A stretch of DNA of 37,895 bases from positions 1 through 37,895 of the forward strand of contig NZ_JALPRX010000132.1 in the NCBI RefSeq assembly GCF_023223525.1, given 5' to 3'. Both the position numbers and the translations under genes were made by a program. Shown piece by piece: positions 34,466 to 37,895 of this stretch; position 1 is the stretch's first letter; each line of letters starts with the position of its first letter. Origin of the DNA: Roseomonas acroporae. Its GTDB lineage: Bacteria > Pseudomonadota > Alphaproteobacteria > Acetobacterales > Acetobacteraceae. A model generated the notes under the pieces. That model had not been told where the DNA came from and ran no database searches. It was given only the letters and a program-made list of their open reading frames with translations.

Positions 34466-35245
34466 CTAGCACGAAGGAGGGCGGGAATCGTGGCTTGCGT
34501 CGGCCGCAGCGTGCTGCCGCCGCTGCATTTCCCGCCGGGCGCACCAGATCACATCCGCCTCCATGTCGGCCTGGCGCAGCATCCAGTCGAGGTAGTCGAG
34601 CGGCACCGCCGTCCAGGGCAGGCCGCGGTGCTTGCCGAAGGGCAGAGCCGGCAGGTGCCTGGGCTCCCTCGACCAGGCGATCATCTCCTCCCCCGCCACG
34701 GTCCGGAGCAGCTCGACCAGCAGGCTCGCCGTGACGTAGGCGTCCGGGCCCGCGCGGTGTGGCGGCATGGCGAGCGACGGGTCGAGCCGCAGGCCCCGCC
34801 AGTACCGGAGCACCTGGTTCGAGTGCCTCGGTGCCTCGGGCCAGGCTCGCAACGCCACCTTGTAGGTGCAGATCCAGGGCAGGTCATCGGTCGCCGCCGT
34901 GGTGACGAAACGCTGCTCGAACTCGGCATTGTGCGCTACCAGCGCGTTCGGCGGTTCGCCACCCCAGATCGCGAGCCGCAGCCGCTCGTTGGTGCAGACC
35001 GGCGTGTCGACGTCGAAATCCGCCTCAGTGATGTGGTGCACCGCCATGGTCTCGGGCGGGATGCCGTGCAGCGGCCGGTAGAGCCGCGCCATCGGCCGCT
35101 CGACGCGCCACGTTCCGTGCTCATGCACCACGTCCACCCGGCCGAACTCGATCACCTCGGCCGGAGGCGCCTCGCCCGTGGTCTCGATGTCGATCACCCG
35201 CAGCCGGAGCAGAGGCCGCCCGGGGGTGGGCAAGGCCGCGCTCAC
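34466..35245 (-). CDS. exoX: DnaQ-like 3'-5' exonuclease, ExoX type
   Basis: 259-aa DEDDh exonuclease matching Escherichia coli exonuclease X in order of motifs. These are VIDIETTG (Asp19, Glu21), MAVHHITEADFD (67-78), LVAHNAEFEQRF (102-112), WICTYKVALRAWP (124-136), HRAGPDAYVT (His163, Asp168) and the C-terminal FGKHRGLPW with YLDWML. It degrades DNA from the 3' end in repair or recombination. One point is odd: the exo II position that is normally Asp (HNAxFD) is Glu110 here, a conservative change at a metal ligand. Its start overlaps the helicase stop by 4 nt (35242-35245), so the two are translationally coupled. The last ~20 residues are polar and variable. Confidence 0.85.
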   Translation of the reverse strand: MSAALPTPGRPLLRLRVIDIETTGEAPPAEVIEFGRVDVVHEHGTWRVERPMARLYRPLHGIPPETMAVHHITEADFDVDTPVCTNERLRLAIWGGEPPNALVAHNAEFEQRFVTTAATDDLPWICTYKVALRAWPEAPRHSNQVLRYWRGLRLDPSLAMPPHRAGPDAYVTASLLVELLRTVAGEEMIAWSREPRHLPALPFGKHRGLPWTAVPLDYLDWMLRQADMEADVIWCARREMQRRQHAAADASHDSRPPSC

Positions 35246-37326
35246 CGCCGGGCCTCGGCTGCCTTGCGGGCCCGGAACTCGGCCACCAGCCGATCGGCCT
35301 CGGCCCTGGTTGGCGGCGGCATGGCCTTGAGGCGTGATTCCACGTCAGGGTGGGCGGAACGCCTGAAGCCAGGGGCCGCTGCCCCAGCCCCCTCGACCAG
35401 CACGTTCGGGATCTCGGCCAGGAAGCGCGACGGCTTGCCGGCCCATTCGCGCCGATGGCGCGCCCAGCTCAGGCACAGCGAGTGCCGGGCGCGGGTCAGC
35501 CCGACGTAGAAGAGCCGCCGCTCCTCGGCCAGGGTGCCGTGTTCCTCCGCCTGCCAGTGCGGCCAGACCCCTTCCTCCAGCCCGGCCAGCAGCACGTGGT
35601 CGAACTCCAGCCCCTTGGCCCGGTGCAGCGTCATGACCGGCACGGCGTCGGCGGCGACCTCGCCGGAGGCCTCGTCGAGGGCGGCGGCGTCGCAGTAGGC
35701 CGCGACGCTGCCCGCCTGGTCCGCCGCGCGCAGCGCCGCCTCCCAGGCCATGTCCAGCCGGCCAGTGCCGCCCTCGCGCAGCCGCTCGCCGAGTTCGCTC
35801 GCCTCGGCGGCGAGGCGCAGCGCGTCGGCCGGGCCGAGCCGGCCGCGGGCGATGCCCTCGCCGATCTCGCGCGCCACGCCGAGCACCGCCTCCAGCCCCT
35901 GTCGCTCGGCAGGGGTGGCCGGCAAGGTGGCGACGGCCGCTGCCAGGGCGAGGCCGCACTCGGCCGCGTGCGCGCGCAGGCGGCCGAACAGCGCGGCGCC
36001 GATGCCGCGGGCGGGGAAGGCGCAGGCACGGCGGAAGGCGTCGTCGGCTGCCGGATCCCAGCGTTCGACCCGGCTGCCGGAGGACCGGACATGGCCATCG
36101 GCCTCCCGGCTCATCGCCAGCCGCAGCCAGGCGATGGCCGCCAGCACCTCACGCGGCATCTCGGGCTCGCGCTCCTGCATCAGTCGCGCTGGGATGCCCG
36201 CCTCGCGCAGGGCGGCAAGGATCGGTTCGGCCACAAAGCCGGCCCGCACCAGCACGGCGCATTCGCGCCAGGGAAGGTCGGGCTGGCGGCGCCGCAGCGC
36301 CTGTGCCCAGGCGACAGCGCAGCGCCCTTCCTCCTCCGGCGTGTCCGCCTCGCGGATGGCAATGGCCGCCCCCGGCCCCGCCTGCGGATCGGCCGGACGC
36401 AGGGTCTTTTGCAGCGCCTCCGTATCCTGCCGCGCGACCGCGTTGGCGGCGCGCAGGATGGTGGGGGTCGAGCGGTAGTTGGTCTCGAGCTTCAGCGGCA
36501 CCGGGGCGGCGGGATAGTCGCGGCCGAAGCGCCGGATGTGGGTGACGTCGGCACCGCGCCAGCCATAGATCGCCTGCAGGTCGTCGCCCACCGCGAAAAG
36601 CCGGCCTGCTGTCCCGGCCAGCAGCCGCAGCAGGGCATGCTGGGCGTGGTTGGTGTCCTGGTACTCGTCCACCAGGATCTCGGCCCAGCGGCCGGAACAG
36701 CGCGCGGCGAGGGCCGGGTCGGCCCGCATGGCGGCGACGGGGGTGGCGATCAGGTCGTCGAGGTCGAGCGCCTGCCGCTCCGCCAGCGCCGCCTGGTAGG
36801 CCGGCAGCAGAGCGGCGGCGCGGGCCAGCGCCTCAGGATCGAAGCGCGCCAGCGCCATCGAGCGGGGCAGCCGGCGCGGCTCGGTGGCGAGGCCGTTCTT
36901 GAGCAGCGACACGCCCTCGGCGAGCAACGCTGCCTCCTTGCCGTCCTGCGCGCCGGCGATACGGGCCAGCAGCCGCCGTGCCTCGCCCTGCGGCAGGATG
37001 GCGAAGCCGCGCGGCAGGCCGGGGATGCCGCCGCCCTCGGCCAGCAGCAGGCGGGCCATGACGGCGTGGAAGGTGCCGACCCAGCGCGGCGCGCGCTCGG
37101 GGCCGAGCAGGGCGGTGAGACGGGCGCGCATCTCGCCTGCCGCCTTGGTGGTGAAGGTGATGCAGAGCAGCCGCTCCGGCGCCTCGCCACGCTCGATCAG
37201 CGCCGCGACGCGCCGAGTCAGGGTCTCGGTCTTGCCGGAGCCGGCGCCGGCCAGCACCAGCACGGGCGCCGGAGCGGTCGCCGCGGCGCGCTGCTCCGGG
37301 TTCAGGGGCGCGAGATGATCGGCCAT
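35242..37326 (-). CDS. UvrD/Rep-family superfamily 1 DNA helicase
   Basis: 694-aa SF1A helicase. Visible motifs in order: Q motif LNPEQRAAA (8-16), Walker A AGAGSGKTETLTRRV (26-40), ITFTTKAAGEMRAR, VDEYQDTNHAQ (Walker B), VGDDLQAIYGWRGAD, KLETNYRSTP, VMTLHRAKGLEFDHV, EERRLFYVGLTRAR. It unwinds DNA with 3'-5' polarity by family knowledge. It is a little shorter than E. coli UvrD (720 aa). The ATG at 37326 is preferred over a TTG at 37341, because MADHLAPLNPEQR is the usual N-terminus. It is first in an operon with the ExoX-like exonuclease, so helicase and nuclease may act together on the same DNA ends. Confidence 0.93.
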   Translation of the reverse strand: MADHLAPLNPEQRAAATAPAPVLVLAGAGSGKTETLTRRVAALIERGEAPERLLCITFTTKAAGEMRARLTALLGPERAPRWVGTFHAVMARLLLAEGGGIPGLPRGFAILPQGEARRLLARIAGAQDGKEAALLAEGVSLLKNGLATEPRRLPRSMALARFDPEALARAAALLPAYQAALAERQALDLDDLIATPVAAMRADPALAARCSGRWAEILVDEYQDTNHAQHALLRLLAGTAGRLFAVGDDLQAIYGWRGADVTHIRRFGRDYPAAPVPLKLETNYRSTPTILRAANAVARQDTEALQKTLRPADPQAGPGAAIAIREADTPEEEGRCAVAWAQALRRRQPDLPWRECAVLVRAGFVAEPILAALREAGIPARLMQEREPEMPREVLAAIAWLRLAMSREADGHVRSSGSRVERWDPAADDAFRRACAFPARGIGAALFGRLRAHAAECGLALAAAVATLPATPAERQGLEAVLGVAREIGEGIARGRLGPADALRLAAEASELGERLREGGTGRLDMAWEAALRAADQAGSVAAYCDAAALDEASGEVAADAVPVMTLHRAKGLEFDHVLLAGLEEGVWPHWQAEEHGTLAEERRLFYVGLTRARHSLCLSWARHRREWAGKPSRFLAEIPNVLVEGAGAAAPGFRRSAHPDVESRLKAMPPPTRAEADRLVAEFRARKAAEARR

Positions 37327-37511
37327 GGCCGGGAGGAACAACGGCCGACCGCGAGGGTCAACCGTGATGAGCGTCTGCTTCGGAAGCAGTCGCGGGCGGA
37401 TTGCGGACTGCTCCCCCGATCCGCCACCCTGCCAGTGGGACTGTCGGGGATGCCCGGCAACGGGCTGCGTCGTTCGCCTCGGGACACCGGCCCGCCAGCA
37501 GAGGGGACATC

Positions 37512-37835
37512 ATGCCGATCAACATCGACAGCCTGAGCGAGGCCGACCTGATCGACCTCAACCGCCGGGTGGTGGAGCGCCTGCGCCTGCTGCAGCAGAT
37601 GCGCGCCCATACGCAGATGCTGGCGTTCCGGGTTGGCGACCGGGTTAGCTTCCAAGCCGATGGCCACGGCCCTATCGAAGGCATGCTGACGCGCTACAAC
37701 CGCCGGACCGTTACCGTGATCACCGACGATGGGCATCAGTGGAATGTCTCGCCGTCGCTGCTGAGCAAGGCCGTGCCGGCAACCGGAACCGGGGTCAGGC
37801 CTCAGGGGCGCTCGAACGTGATCCCGCTGAAATAG
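37512..37835 (+). CDS. small conserved protein of unknown function (107 aa)
   Basis: Begins MPINIDSLSEADLIDLNRRVVERLRLLQQMRAH, a helical N-terminus with a heptad-like Leu pattern. A compact beta segment follows (LAFRVGDRVSFQADGHGPIEGMLTRYNRRTVTVITDDG), resembling a small KOW/SH3-like barrel. No named family is certain. The fold suggests nucleic-acid or protein binding, which is inference. The ATG at 37512 has GAGGGG about 6 nt upstream. It is divergent from the helicase with 185 bp between. It ends 60 bp before the window edge; those 60 bp hold no gene, only an 8-bp inverted repeat (AGGTCAGG at 37834, complement at 37878) with a long loop. Confidence 0.75.
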   Translation: MPINIDSLSEADLIDLNRRVVERLRLLQQMRAHTQMLAFRVGDRVSFQADGHGPIEGMLTRYNRRTVTVITDDGHQWNVSPSLLSKAVPATGTGVRPQGRSNVIPLK

Positions 37836-37895
37836 GTCAGGCCGCCATGACGTACCCGTCCGGCATATACCGCCTTCCCTGACCTGCGCGTCCGC

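Noticed and set aside
35350-37536. 728-codon plus-strand frame opposite the helicase
   Set aside because: No recognisable motif; the minus strand carries every SF1 helicase motif in order.
37834-37885. 8-bp inverted repeat with a 36-nt loop as a terminator
   Set aside because: The loop is long and no T tract follows; it may be chance.

Overview
The window is very GC-rich with strong G/C bias at third codon positions. The gene families present are IorAB-type molybdenum hydroxylase, glycine-rich autotransporter, ExoX next to a UvrD-like helicase, Uma2, and IS3, IS5, IS256 and IS1595 elements. Together they suggest a chromosomal accessory region of an alphaproteobacterium, most likely an Acetobacteraceae (Roseomonas-like) species. 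This placement is inference from composition and gene content; there is no rRNA or other marker in the window. No tRNA, rRNA or CRISPR array was seen.

Layout. Positions 1-3303: a persulfide-dioxygenase-like metallo-hydrolase, a tiny lipoprotein, a broken alpha/beta hydrolase remnant, an intact alpha/beta hydrolase and a divergent short AraC-type regulator. Positions 3415-9012: two large paralogous regulators (winged helix, NTPase, helical repeats) that face each other. Positions 9424-13402: an iorA-iorB-cytochrome c-aldo/keto reductase operon, divergent from the second regulator. Positions 13513-17242: alpha/beta hydrolase, an unrecognised 239-aa protein, a short-chain dehydrogenase and an Old Yellow Enzyme reductase. 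Positions 17368-20308: an insertion-sequence nest. An IS256 element with a frameshifted transposase sits inside an IS1595-family transposase gene, and that element abuts and truncates an IS3 orfB. Positions 20498-26518: a 2006-aa autotransporter with about 17 repeats of an AQSIGGGGG-type motif. Then an AEC-family transporter (26724-27629). Positions 27858-32905, all on the minus strand: a small unknown protein, an M20 amidohydrolase, UbiX-like and UbiD-like proteins and a LuxR-type regulator. Positions 32974-33800: an IS5 remnant. Positions 33864-37326, minus strand: UvrD-like helicase, ExoX-like exonuclease and Uma2-family protein. Last is a small conserved protein on the plus strand.

How the genes may work together. 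The Mo-hydroxylase, its 2Fe-2S subunit and the cytochrome c form a plausible periplasmic oxidation chain: oxidised N-heterocycle or aldehyde, then Fe-S, then cytochrome, with the neighbouring NTPase regulators as candidate controllers. The M20, UbiX and UbiD genes read as a small catabolic operon in which an amide conjugate is hydrolysed and the released aromatic or unsaturated acid is decarboxylated by a prenyl-FMN enzyme. UbiX would supply the cofactor and the LuxR protein would be the regulator. The helicase/exonuclease pair is consistent with DNA repair. The IS cluster directly upstream of the autotransporter, and the IS5 end directly upstream of the UbiD cluster, mark places where gene content or expression may have been rearranged.
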